Shown here in pieces: positions 32,925 to 41,189 of a stretch of 42,732 nt of DNA (positions within the stretch are counted from its first letter, which is position 1; every line of letters starts with the position of its first letter). The position numbers and the translations under genes are program-made. The notes beneath the pieces are model-generated. The model saw only the letters and a program-made list of their open reading frames with translations. It did no database searches and was not told the DNA's origin. The stretch is taken from the NCBI GenBank assembly GCA_000733415.1, contig KL662191.1, positions 17,931 through 60,662 on the forward strand. The letters run 5' to 3'. The DNA is from [Leptolyngbya] sp. JSC-1 (GTDB lineage: Bacteria > Cyanobacteriota > Cyanobacteriia > Elainellales > Elainellaceae).

Positions 32925-34226
32925 ATGACCATTCACCAAACGATTGAGCATTCGTTGCAAGATAGAACGATTCACCGTGCAGTATTGCATAACGGCATGG
33001 TGGTTTTAGCGGCGGCAAATCCAGCGGCAGATATTGTAGCAGCGCGGTTATATGTGCGGGCAGGTGGCCGCTACGAACCCCTATATCAGGCCGGATTGTC
33101 CCATCTGCTGGCATCGGTGATTACCAAAGGCACCGAGCGGCTCTCGTCTCAGCAAATTGCCGAACATGTGGAGTCAGTGGGTGCCAGCCTAGGAGCCGAT
33201 GCTGCGGCAGATTATTGCCTGATGAGCTTGAAGACAGTTTCTGGCGATTTTGCGGAAATGCTGGAACTGTTGGCCGAACTGGTGCGGTCTCCCTCCTTTC
33301 CGGAAGACGAGGTGGAATTAGAGCGCAAGCTGACGCTGCAAGGAATTCGCTCGATGCAGGAACAGCCCTTTGCCGTTGCCAATAGTCAATTGCGGCAAGC
33401 CCTCTACGGTCAGCATCCCTATGCCATGTCTAGTCTGGGAACTGAGGAAACCGTCGCTCAGATTGACCGAGCCGCTCTCCAACACTATCACCAAACCTAT
33501 TTTCACCCCGGCAATATGGTGATTAGCATCGTGGGACGGATTGATCCCGACGCTGCAACTGCATTGGTGAGTCGATGCTTTGGCGACTGGCAAGCTCCAC
33601 AGGTGCCGCTACCAACATTGAATTTACCGCTTTTGAGCGCGCAGCCCCAACGAGTGATAACCGAGCAAGATACTCAGCAGGCGATTGTGATGTTGGGGTA
33701 TCTGGCGGCATCGGTGCAGGATGCGGATCACATTGCCCTGAAGCTGCTCAATACCTATTTAGGCAATGGCTTATCGAGCCGGCTGTTTGTGGAACTGCGA
33801 GAAAAGCGGGGTTTAGCCTATGATGTGTCGGCATTCTACCCCACTCGGGTGGACACGTCCTACTTTGTCACCTACATCGGCACGGCTCCCGACAATGCGG
33901 CAATTGCTCTAGAAGGGCTGTATCACGAGGTGGAGCGCCTCCATAAAACGCTGCTGACCCCCGAGGAACTAGAGGCGGCTAAGAATAAACTGCTGGGTCA
34001 GTATGCGCTCGGCAAACAGACAAACGCCCAGATTGCGCAGATTTTCGGCTGGTACGAGATTCTGAATCTCGGCATTGAGTTTGACCAAAAATTTCAGCAA
34101 GCAGTGGCGGCGGTCACAGCTGAAGAAATTCAGCAGGCGGTACGGCGTCACTTGAATCAACCCTATGTGTCAATTGTGGGACCATCAACGGCGATTGAGC
34201 TAGCGACAACGGCTGCGGTTGGTTAG
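32925..34226 (+). CDS. M16-family peptidase-like protein, inactive partner
   Basis: A 433-residue M16 homologue in which the zinc motif is HLLAS (residues 60-64) instead of HxxEH, so two ligands and the catalytic Glu are lost. The substrate-binding half is conserved (ALYGQHPYAMSSLGT, GNGLSSRLFVELREKRGLAYDVSAFY). In M16B pairs the subunit with the Gly-rich loop and no zinc site completes the active chamber of its partner, here the protein encoded at 31046. The start is ATG 32925; no signal peptide. Confidence 0.88.
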   Translation: MTIHQTIEHSLQDRTIHRAVLHNGMVVLAAANPAADIVAARLYVRAGGRYEPLYQAGLSHLLASVITKGTERLSSQQIAEHVESVGASLGADAAADYCLMSLKTVSGDFAEMLELLAELVRSPSFPEDEVELERKLTLQGIRSMQEQPFAVANSQLRQALYGQHPYAMSSLGTEETVAQIDRAALQHYHQTYFHPGNMVISIVGRIDPDAATALVSRCFGDWQAPQVPLPTLNLPLLSAQPQRVITEQDTQQAIVMLGYLAASVQDADHIALKLLNTYLGNGLSSRLFVELREKRGLAYDVSAFYPTRVDTSYFVTYIGTAPDNAAIALEGLYHEVERLHKTLLTPEELEAAKNKLLGQYALGKQTNAQIAQIFGWYEILNLGIEFDQKFQQAVAAVTAEEIQQAVRRHLNQPYVSIVGPSTAIELATTAAVG

Positions 34227-34324
34227 GTCCACGGCTGCTTTCATGCATTGCTGCTTGCTGGGCCGAGGTTTGGCTGCAGCCGGTAATATAGCTGAAGTGA
34301 GTCGCTGGGGTATGAAGTTGCTTG

Positions 34325-35815
34325 TCAACCCTCAACACTTCCCTCCAGCCAAACCGATACCGATCCGCCTTTGCAGTGAAACTGGCCCCAGCCATACTCG
34401 TTGGTGTAGACTGGTTCCCTGATGTGTTCGGTTAGATCATAAAATTCAGCGTTGGGTTTGCCGACCTCCATCCATTTGCTGCCTCCCCAGCCGTCGCTCA
34501 TGAGCACAGCCATCGCCTGCGGGTGCTCCTGATTGCCCAGCCGGGTCCAGCCGACTATGCTGGAGTGATCAAAATAGTCGTATTGGTCGCCGTGGGCGTG
34601 GTGCTGGCGAGCATAAAGGAATTTGTCGAGTAGCCAGCGATGGGAGTCGAGCCAAATTTCATGCTCTTGCCCATCTTGGCCTTGGTCGCGGTAGTGGGCA
34701 CCATAGTAATCAGCAGAGAAAATGCAGGGATAGCCCTCTCGGCGTAGCAGGATAATGGCATAGGCCAACGGTTTAAACCAAGATTCCACTACGGATTCCA
34801 TGGCCTGTAGGGGTTGGGAGTCGTGATTTTCCACAAAGGTGACGGCTAACGCCGGCTGTTGCTGCATCAGGCTACCGTCGAGAATCTTGCTCATGTCGTA
34901 GTAGCCTCCAGCTCGGCTGGCTCGGTGAAAGTTATAGTGCAGCGGCACATCAAACACCGCCATCCGCCCTCCAGTTGCGTTGATGTACCAGTGCAGTGTT
35001 TCTATATGTTCGGTCCAGTATTCACCCACCATGAATAAAGGCCGCTGGACATGCTGCCGCATCTCATCCAGCCATTGGGCAAAGAACCAAGAGGCAATAT
35101 GCTTAACGGCATCAAGCCGAAAACCGTTGACTCCGGTAGTGTCGAGATACCATTTTCCCCAGCGGATAATTTCTTGCCGCACGGCTTCGTTATCGTAGTC
35201 AAGGTCGCAGCCCAGCAGAAAGGCATAGTTGCCCTTTTCTAAGCTGACAAAGTTATCGAAGCTTTTGCCTTCTAGTAAATAGACAATATCCTGCTGATCG
35301 GGTTTGTGATTGTTGTAGTTCACAGCATCAAAATGCTGCCAGTTCCACTCCATCGCCGAATATTTACCCTGCCGTCCGGGAAAGAGAAACCGGGAATAGA
35401 TTTCAATTTCTTGAAGTGGGCCGATGGGCTGCATACGGTTGTCGCGCGAAAAGGGTAAGCCCCGCACTTTTTCGGTGGCGTCGCCACCATCTTTGTGGTT
35501 GAGCACCACATCGGCATACACCTCAATTCCAGCGGACTGCAATGCTTTAATGGCACTCAGATATTGCTCTCGCGTACCGTACTTAGTCCGCACCGAGCCT
35601 TTCTGGTCAAATTCTCCTAAATCAAACAAATCGTAGAGGCCATAGCCCACGTCGAAACTTCCCGCACTTCCTTTGCAGGCCGGCGGCAGCCATACCGCAG
35701 TAATTCCAGTTTCGGCCAGTTCTTTGGCTCGGTCCTTGACGGTTTGCCAGTGGGTACCGTCGTTGGAACTGTACCAATGAAAATCCTGCATGATGGTGCC
35801 GTTAAGGTCTGACAT
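34325..35815 (-). CDS. Cytoplasmic alpha-amylase (GH13)
   Basis: A 496-residue enzyme of the bacterial liquefying/cytoplasmic alpha-amylase group. The catalytic residues are Asp235 (GFRLDAVKH, nucleophile), Glu265 (MVGEYW, acid/base) and Asp332 (FVENHDSQP). The conserved region I is DVVLNHKDGGD, and the protein starts with the NGTIMQDFHWY segment without a signal peptide, so it degrades internal glycogen or maltodextrin. It converges with the M16 gene, with no terminator seen between them. Confidence 0.93.
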   Translation of the reverse strand: MSDLNGTIMQDFHWYSSNDGTHWQTVKDRAKELAETGITAVWLPPACKGSAGSFDVGYGLYDLFDLGEFDQKGSVRTKYGTREQYLSAIKALQSAGIEVYADVVLNHKDGGDATEKVRGLPFSRDNRMQPIGPLQEIEIYSRFLFPGRQGKYSAMEWNWQHFDAVNYNNHKPDQQDIVYLLEGKSFDNFVSLEKGNYAFLLGCDLDYDNEAVRQEIIRWGKWYLDTTGVNGFRLDAVKHIASWFFAQWLDEMRQHVQRPLFMVGEYWTEHIETLHWYINATGGRMAVFDVPLHYNFHRASRAGGYYDMSKILDGSLMQQQPALAVTFVENHDSQPLQAMESVVESWFKPLAYAIILLRREGYPCIFSADYYGAHYRDQGQDGQEHEIWLDSHRWLLDKFLYARQHHAHGDQYDYFDHSSIVGWTRLGNQEHPQAMAVLMSDGWGGSKWMEVGKPNAEFYDLTEHIREPVYTNEYGWGQFHCKGGSVSVWLEGSVEG

Positions 35816-36112
35816 GGCGGCTTCCCTACCTGGTTGAGTACTATTCTTTCCTCACTATAAAACTGTTTAAACCGAACGAATGTAGCTTTTTGCGACGGCC
35901 AAGCACCAGTAGTTTTCCTTAAACAGTCTAAGAAGTTAAATCTAAAAATTAAGTATAAATAATTACTTAATAATGTATTTAGTAAGTAGTTAAGCGTAGA
36001 AAATGTTTCAAAGCTAAAACTCTGTAAAACATTCGGCATCTTGGCTGAAAAGGAACCATCGTGATGGGAATGTTAGTTGGATGACGTATGTTTCTTAACC
36101 GAGGCAATCAGG
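35816..36112. other. AT-rich divergent promoter region
   Basis: 297 bases between the amylase gene (minus) and the PEP-CTERM gene (plus). A rough inverted repeat, TTACTTAATA...TAGTAAGTAG (about 35961-35993), lies in the most AT-rich part. Both promoters are expected here; no regulator site is assigned. Confidence 0.45.
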
Positions 36113-37066
36113 ATGAAAACTTCTTTATTGACGGGGCTGCTATCCCTTTCCCTTCCGGTGATTGGAAGCACTGTTCTAGCTTCAATCTCACCTGCACAAG
36201 CAGCTTCTCTGAGCTTTGATCAATCAAAATTAAAACTCTTTGATGATTCAACGCCAGTTAATTTCAACATCACCCTAGATGATCTGGATGGTTCAGGTAA
36301 GGTTCAATTTAAGGTAGATGTGGCAGAGGGCTTTTTTGCCGATATTCGGGGCATCTTCTTCAATATCAAAGACGAATCTCTGCTAGAAGGGTTGACCATT
36401 ACGGGAGGATCCTACATCACCCAGGTGGCCAAGCAGGCCAACTCAGTCCTGGACTTAGGCGGTGGCGGTAACCTGAACGGTGGCGGCAGTGGTAGCAGTG
36501 GCGGCAAAGGCGGTGATAAGGGCGGTAAGGGCGGTGGCAAACCCCAATCAAATTCGGATGGTCAATCGGCTGGCCTAACGTCTGGCGCAAATGGATTTGA
36601 CGTTGGCATAGAGATTGGCACTCAGGGAACCGGCAAGGACGATATTCGTTCGGCTATTTTTACCATCTCTCACGCCACGCAAAAGTTGAGTCTGAGCGAT
36701 TTTGCTGAGCAGGGATTTGGTATCCGCATGATGAGTGTGGGCACTAGCGCCAACAACCGAGAAGGCAGCAGTAAATTTACAGGTATTGCCCCATCCATCA
36801 CCATGCCCAAACCGGCAGAGCCAGAGCCTACACCAGCCGCAGACAATCCCGAGCCTACCCCAGAACAACCCACTCCTCCCATGGCAGACAATCCCGAGCC
36901 AGAGTCCCAAGAGCCTGATATCAAGCTTCCCCCGGTTGCCGTCACGCCTCCGGTAGAAAAGCCAGTTGAGGAGCCGGTCGAAGTTCCAGAGCCAAGCACT
37001 GCTTTGCTCGCCTTGGGTGGCGTGGCAACATTGAAGTTGCTGAAGCGTAAGCAGGCCAATCAGTAG
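36113..37066 (+). CDS. Secreted PEP-CTERM protein with Gly- and Pro-rich linkers
   Basis: A 317-residue exported protein. It has a signal peptide (MKTSLLTGLLSLSLPVIGS...SPAQA, cleavage likely after AQA) and a beta-rich N-terminal domain (about 30-125). A Gly/Lys-rich linker follows (about 125-150), then a second beta-rich stretch, a Pro/Glu repeat linker (about 230-285), and a C-terminal sorting signal VPEPSTALLALGG with a hydrophobic stretch and a basic tail KRKQANQ. This is the PEP-CTERM signal handled by exosortase, so the protein is probably anchored to or released from the cell surface into exopolysaccharide. I chose ATG 36113 rather than the in-frame TTG at 36077 because it starts the signal peptide and follows GAGG. 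No exosortase gene is in the window. Confidence 0.9.
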   Translation: MKTSLLTGLLSLSLPVIGSTVLASISPAQAASLSFDQSKLKLFDDSTPVNFNITLDDLDGSGKVQFKVDVAEGFFADIRGIFFNIKDESLLEGLTITGGSYITQVAKQANSVLDLGGGGNLNGGGSGSSGGKGGDKGGKGGGKPQSNSDGQSAGLTSGANGFDVGIEIGTQGTGKDDIRSAIFTISHATQKLSLSDFAEQGFGIRMMSVGTSANNREGSSKFTGIAPSITMPKPAEPEPTPAADNPEPTPEQPTPPMADNPEPESQEPDIKLPPVAVTPPVEKPVEEPVEVPEPSTALLALGGVATLKLLKRKQANQ

Positions 37067-37497
37067 CCTGCTTTGTCAGGTCTAGAGGAAAATTCAGAAT
37101 CACGGGTGCAAAGGAGCCAGAATCCAGGAATCGACCTACGATTGCCTGTTTCTGGCTCCTAATTGTTTTAGAGGGAGGAAGTATAGCCGTCGCCACGACA
37201 ATTAGGACAGAGATATTGTTGTGGGCATTTTGCCTACCGCCAGCGAGACGCTTGCACTGCATATCGTTCAGATCATTAGATTGACTTATAGCTTTTTCCA
37301 CTTTGGTAAGGTACGAGGGGTGTGGGGGCTTCGCCCCTCCGCACGGCCCCTGCACCCCATTTTTTGTACTTCATTAGCCTGAAAAAGGCTGTAGTTCTAG
37401 ATAAGAGTTCTAGATGAGACATGAACTCTAACTATCACGCTACAACTTCACTACAATCTCGCTACAATGGCGATGGCGTTCACCCAACTCTCTGTTT
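37067..37497. other. Gap with hairpins
   Basis: 431 bases without a gene. They hold the long hairpin at 37112-37160 and GGGGC/GCCCC (37325-37337) within a G/C-rich stretch of dispersed-repeat type. Confidence 0.55.
37112..37160 (+). terminator. Long hairpin after the PEP-CTERM gene
   Basis: AGGAGCCAGAA (37112-37122) pairs perfectly with TTCTGGCTCCT (37150-37160). Inside, CAGGAATCG and CGATTGCCTG extend the stem around an ACCTA loop. It is followed by AATTGTTTTA, a weak T tract. It probably ends transcription of the PEP-CTERM gene 45 bases upstream. Confidence 0.75.
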
Positions 37498-38094
37498 ATG
37501 CAGTCTACTCGCCTGACCCAGCAAGTTCAGTTTGTTTTAGAAATTGACCGTCTGAAACAAATTCTGCGGCAAACGCTGCTCACCGATGGTTCCCGTCAGG
37601 AGAATAGCGCTGAGCATTCTTGGCATATTGCGATCATGGCATTTGTGTTGGCAGAGTACGCACCCGCCGGAACAGATCTGCTCAAGGCAATCAAAATGCT
37701 GCTGATCCATGACTTGGTCGAAATCGATGCAGGTGATACCTTTTGCTATGACGTGCAGGGGCATTTAGACAAAACCGAACGGGAAAATCAAGCAGCCGAG
37801 CGCATTTTTGGCTTACTGCCACCCGATCAGGCCAAGGAACTGCATCAACTCTGGCAAGAATTTGAAGCGCAACAGACCGCCACTGCCAAATTTGCTGCTG
37901 CTCTGGATCGCCTCCAACCTGTACTACACAACCAACAAACGCAAGGCGGCACCTGGAGACTACACCAAATTACCCGCGACCAAGTGATGACGCGGATTGC
38001 TCCAATCGAAACAGGTGCTCCCCAGCTCTGGACATTTATGCAGCAGGTAATCGAGGACTGTGTGGCGGCTGGGTATCTGAGTTGTCCTGGATAG
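37498..38094 (+). CDS. HD-domain hydrolase (YfbR-like nucleotidase type)
   Basis: A 198-residue protein with the HD metal site: His40 (ENSAEHSWHIA), His71-Asp72 (LLIHDLVEIDAGD) with Glu75 and Asp77, and a distal Asp in AALDRLQPVL. The spacing fits the HD_3 group, which includes 5'-deoxyribonucleotidases such as YfbR. It probably hydrolyses a small phosphate ester in the cytoplasm. The ATG at 37498 is clear; no ribosome binding site is obvious. It converges with dapL. Confidence 0.87.
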   Translation: MQSTRLTQQVQFVLEIDRLKQILRQTLLTDGSRQENSAEHSWHIAIMAFVLAEYAPAGTDLLKAIKMLLIHDLVEIDAGDTFCYDVQGHLDKTERENQAAERIFGLLPPDQAKELHQLWQEFEAQQTATAKFAAALDRLQPVLHNQQTQGGTWRLHQITRDQVMTRIAPIETGAPQLWTFMQQVIEDCVAAGYLSCPG

Positions 38095-38097
38095 TCA

Positions 38098-38119
38098 GGG
38101 GATGGGAAATTCCCACCCC
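38098..38119. terminator. Bidirectional hairpin between the HD gene and dapL
   Basis: GGGG-A-TGGGA (38098-38107) pairs with TCCCA-CCCC (38111-38119) around an AAT loop with one bulged base. It lies in the 43-base convergent gap, so it could end both transcripts; no long T tract on either side. Confidence 0.6.
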
Positions 38120-38137
38120 AATCAGCATGCGTCTCAG

Positions 38138-39373
38138 TTATGGCTTGAATTTTTCCGTGATCCGGCGCATTGCCTCATTGACATTTTCGCGACTGTTGAA
38201 GGCCGAGATACGAAAATAGCCTTCTCCGGCAGCTCCGAACCCGGCACCCGGTGTGCCCACCACATGCACCGTATGCAGCAGTTTATCGAAGAACTCCCAG
38301 CTCGATAGGTCGTTGGGCGTTTTCACCCAAACATAGGGAGCATTGGTGCCTCCATAGACCTGAATCCCTGCCGCGGTTAGCTGTTCGCGAATGATTCTGG
38401 CATTTTCCATGTAGAAGCCAATCAACGCCTTGGTTTGGGCTTGACCGGCCTCCGAGTAAACCGCCTCGGCTCCGCGCTGCACAATGTAGGAGACGCCGTT
38501 GAATTTGGTGGATTGCCGCCGGTTCCACAGTGACCAGAGCTGGACTTCGGAGCCATCTTTGGCCTTAGCGATGAGGGTTTTGGGCACTACGGTAAAGGCA
38601 CAGCGCGTGCCGGTGAATCCAGCATTTTTCGAGAAAGAGCGAAACTCAATCGCACAATCCCGCGCTCCTTCGATTTCGTAGATCGAGTGGGGTAGGCTGG
38701 GATCGGTAATGAAGGCTTCGTAGGCCGCATCAAAGAAAATAATCGAACCGTTCGCTTTGGCGTAATCGACCCATGCCTTCAAGTGTTCTTTTGTAGCCGT
38801 TGCGCCAGTGGGATTATTGGGAAAACAGAGATAGATTAAATCCACTCTTTGGCTAGGAATCTCTGCTGTGAAATTATTGTCCGCCGTGATCGGCAGATAG
38901 GTTAATCCTGCGTATTCTCCTCGGTCGTTGACTTCGCCAGTATGACCCGCCATCACATTCGTATCGACATAAACCGGATAAACCGGATCGGTGACGGCAA
39001 TCGAATTATCATCGCCAAAAATATCGAGAATGTTACCGCAGTCACACTTGGAGCCATCTGAAATAAAAATTTCTGAAGCATCCACATCGCAGCCCCGTGC
39101 TTGGAAATCATGGGCGGCAATTTTCTCCCGCAGCCAAGCATACCCCTGCTCTGGACCATAGCCCTTGAAGCTAGCGCGGTCTCCCATTTCTTCTACCGCT
39201 TTGATCATGGCCCTGCGGCAGGCTTCAGGTAAAGGTTCGGTGACATCGCCAATGCCCAACCGAATGATTTGCGCCTCTGGGTTGGCCTCGGCAAAGGCAT
39301 TCACCCGACGGGCAATTTCTGGAAACAGGTAGCCAGCCTTGAGTTTGAGATAGTTGTCGTTAACGGTTGCCAT
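38138..39373 (-). CDS. dapL: LL-diaminopimelate aminotransferase
   Basis: A 411-residue class I PLP aminotransferase that converts tetrahydrodipicolinate to LL-diaminopimelate in one step for lysine and peptidoglycan synthesis. The N terminus (LKAGYLFPEIARRV), IIRLGIGDVTEPLP, the SDGSKCDCGNI segment peculiar to DapL, YLCFPNNPTGA and the PLP-lysine loop FRSFSKNAGFTGTRC all match. The length is normal. Confidence 0.95.
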   Translation of the reverse strand: MATVNDNYLKLKAGYLFPEIARRVNAFAEANPEAQIIRLGIGDVTEPLPEACRRAMIKAVEEMGDRASFKGYGPEQGYAWLREKIAAHDFQARGCDVDASEIFISDGSKCDCGNILDIFGDDNSIAVTDPVYPVYVDTNVMAGHTGEVNDRGEYAGLTYLPITADNNFTAEIPSQRVDLIYLCFPNNPTGATATKEHLKAWVDYAKANGSIIFFDAAYEAFITDPSLPHSIYEIEGARDCAIEFRSFSKNAGFTGTRCAFTVVPKTLIAKAKDGSEVQLWSLWNRRQSTKFNGVSYIVQRGAEAVYSEAGQAQTKALIGFYMENARIIREQLTAAGIQVYGGTNAPYVWVKTPNDLSSWEFFDKLLHTVHVVGTPGAGFGAAGEGYFRISAFNSRENVNEAMRRITEKFKP

Positions 39374-39446
39374 ACTGGATTGCTGCCAATTAATAGAACA
39401 TCGGCAAAGAATGCCGTTACCCAGTGTACCGCTAACGACCTAACCG

Positions 39447-40298
39447 TTACGCAATTCTATTTTGCCTCGCCCGTACCAGTAACCCATGCTTGGGGGCAAA
39501 AATCATCGCTAGGACAAATAACAGCGTCTGTACCACGACAATACAGCCACCTGTCGCTCCGTCGATGTGATAGCTGATGTAGGTGCCAATCACGCTTGAA
39601 AAAACGCCCGACAGCATCGCCAAAACCATCATCCGGTCAAACCGATCGGTAAGTAGGTAGGCAGTTGCACCCGGCGTTACCAGCATTGCAACGACCAGGA
39701 TAATCCCGACGGTTTGCAGTCCAGCTACAGCAGTGAGGGAAAGCAGGGAGAGCAGCGTGTAGTGCAGTGCACCTATGTTTAAGCCGATTGAGCGGGCGTG
39801 AGTCGGGTCAAAACAAAATAGCAGTAGATCTTTGCGAAACAGAGCGATGGTTACTAGTGTAATAGCGCTGATAATAACAGTCTGAATAATATCGGCATTA
39901 GAAATACCCAGGACATTGCCAAACAGAATATGAGTTAAATCAACGCTACTAGGTGTTTTAGAAACCAGCACCAAACCCAACGCGAAGAAACCCGTGAAGA
40001 CTAAACCAATGACCGTGTCTTCCTTGATGCGGGTTTGGGCTTTGATAAAGCCGATGGCTATCACCGAACCGACACCAAAGATAAAAGCGCCAATCGCTAA
40101 GGGAATTTTCAGAACATAGGCAATTACCACACCGGGCATCACCGCATGGGAAACCGCATCCCCCATCAACGCCCAGCTTTTTAGCGTCATGTAGCACGAC
40201 AGGACCGAACAAACCAGCCCTACCAAGGCACTAACCAAAATCGCCTTGACCATGAATTCATGCTGGAGGGGTGCGGTGAACCAGTGCAGTAGATCCAT
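39447..40298 (-). CDS. mntB: Manganese ABC transporter permease
   Basis: A 283-residue inner-membrane protein of the ABC-3 (zinc/manganese) permease family with about eight helices. It has the conserved MGDAVSHAVMPGVV segment, LLLFCFDPTHARSIG as the coupling region, and TVGIILVVAMLVTPGATAYLL. Its ATG shares one base with the stop of the ATPase gene, so the two are coupled. The order substrate-binding, ATPase, permease is that of cyanobacterial mntCAB. Confidence 0.9.
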   Translation of the reverse strand: MDLLHWFTAPLQHEFMVKAILVSALVGLVCSVLSCYMTLKSWALMGDAVSHAVMPGVVIAYVLKIPLAIGAFIFGVGSVIAIGFIKAQTRIKEDTVIGLVFTGFFALGLVLVSKTPSSVDLTHILFGNVLGISNADIIQTVIISAITLVTIALFRKDLLLFCFDPTHARSIGLNIGALHYTLLSLLSLTAVAGLQTVGIILVVAMLVTPGATAYLLTDRFDRMMVLAMLSGVFSSVIGTYISYHIDGATGGCIVVVQTLLFVLAMIFAPKHGLLVRARQNRIA

Positions 40299-41188
40299 TA
40301 GCGTTCCTCCTGACTGCCTCGCGCTAGGCGGCTTTTTGTGAAGGGCAAATCGGCTAAGCCGCCACCAAAGGTGCGGGAAAGATTCTCCTGGGTAAACACC
40401 TCTGAGGTATCGCCATAGGCCAGAATGGTGCGATTGATCAATACCACCTGATCGCAGAAAGTGGTAATCGAAGCTAAATCGTGAGTCGAGATCAAAATCG
40501 TGTGGCCCTGCTGACGCAGTTCCAGCAGCAGGTCGATCATCGCCTTCTCGGTTTTGACATCAACGCCGGTAAAGGGTTCATCGAGCAGCAAGACCGTTCC
40601 CTGTTGAGCCAGAGCGCGAGCAAAGAAGGTGCGTTTCTTTTGACCACCGGAAAGTTCACCGATCTGCCGGTCTCGCAGTTCCCAGATTTGCAGCTTTTCC
40701 AGGCTTTCACGCACGACCTGCCGATCGCGAGCGCTGGGGATCCGCAGAAAGTTCATATAGCCATAGCGGCCCATCATCACGACATCGTAGACGCTGACCG
40801 GGAAGTTCCAGTCTACTTCTTCGGCTTGAGGTACATAGGCAACCACGTTCTGTTTCTGGACACGACGGACCGGCAAGCCATTGATTAACACCCGTCCTGT
40901 AACTGGCTTGACGAAGCCCATGATTGCTTTGAATAGCGTTGATTTTCCAGCTCCATTCATACCAACCAAACCGCAGATCGAACCCGCCTTGAGCTGCAAG
41001 GTGGCTCCATGCAAAGCCACCTTCCCGTGATAGGCAATCGTCAAATTTTCGACATCAATGCTGGCCGCAGGAGCATGGGCTGCGGATGCCGCCGAGGAGG
41101 AATGAGCGGAAGCATGGGCCGGGTAGGAATTGGCTGGTGAGGAATGAACTAGATAGAAATGGGTTGGATAGCGGTTGGCTGAGTGCAT
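40298..41188 (-). CDS. mntA: Manganese ABC transporter ATPase with His-rich N-terminal extension
   Basis: A 296-residue ATPase with Walker A GLVGMNGAGKSTLFKAI, signature LSGGQKKR and Walker B VLLLDEPFTGVD, followed by the switch His (ISTHDLAS). The ABC domain starts only at about residue 44 (IDVENLTIAYHG). The first 43 residues are low-complexity and rich in His, Ser and Ala with half-repeats of a YPxHxxxHSS type. The start at 41188 is supported by AAGGAAG, which overlaps the end of mntC. The extension may bind metal and sense cytoplasmic Mn, but this is inference. Confidence 0.9.
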   Translation of the reverse strand: MHSANRYPTHFYLVHSSPANSYPAHASAHSSSAASAAHAPAASIDVENLTIAYHGKVALHGATLQLKAGSICGLVGMNGAGKSTLFKAIMGFVKPVTGRVLINGLPVRRVQKQNVVAYVPQAEEVDWNFPVSVYDVVMMGRYGYMNFLRIPSARDRQVVRESLEKLQIWELRDRQIGELSGGQKKRTFFARALAQQGTVLLLDEPFTGVDVKTEKAMIDLLLELRQQGHTILISTHDLASITTFCDQVVLINRTILAYGDTSEVFTQENLSRTFGGGLADLPFTKSRLARGSQEER

Positions 41189-41189
41189 A

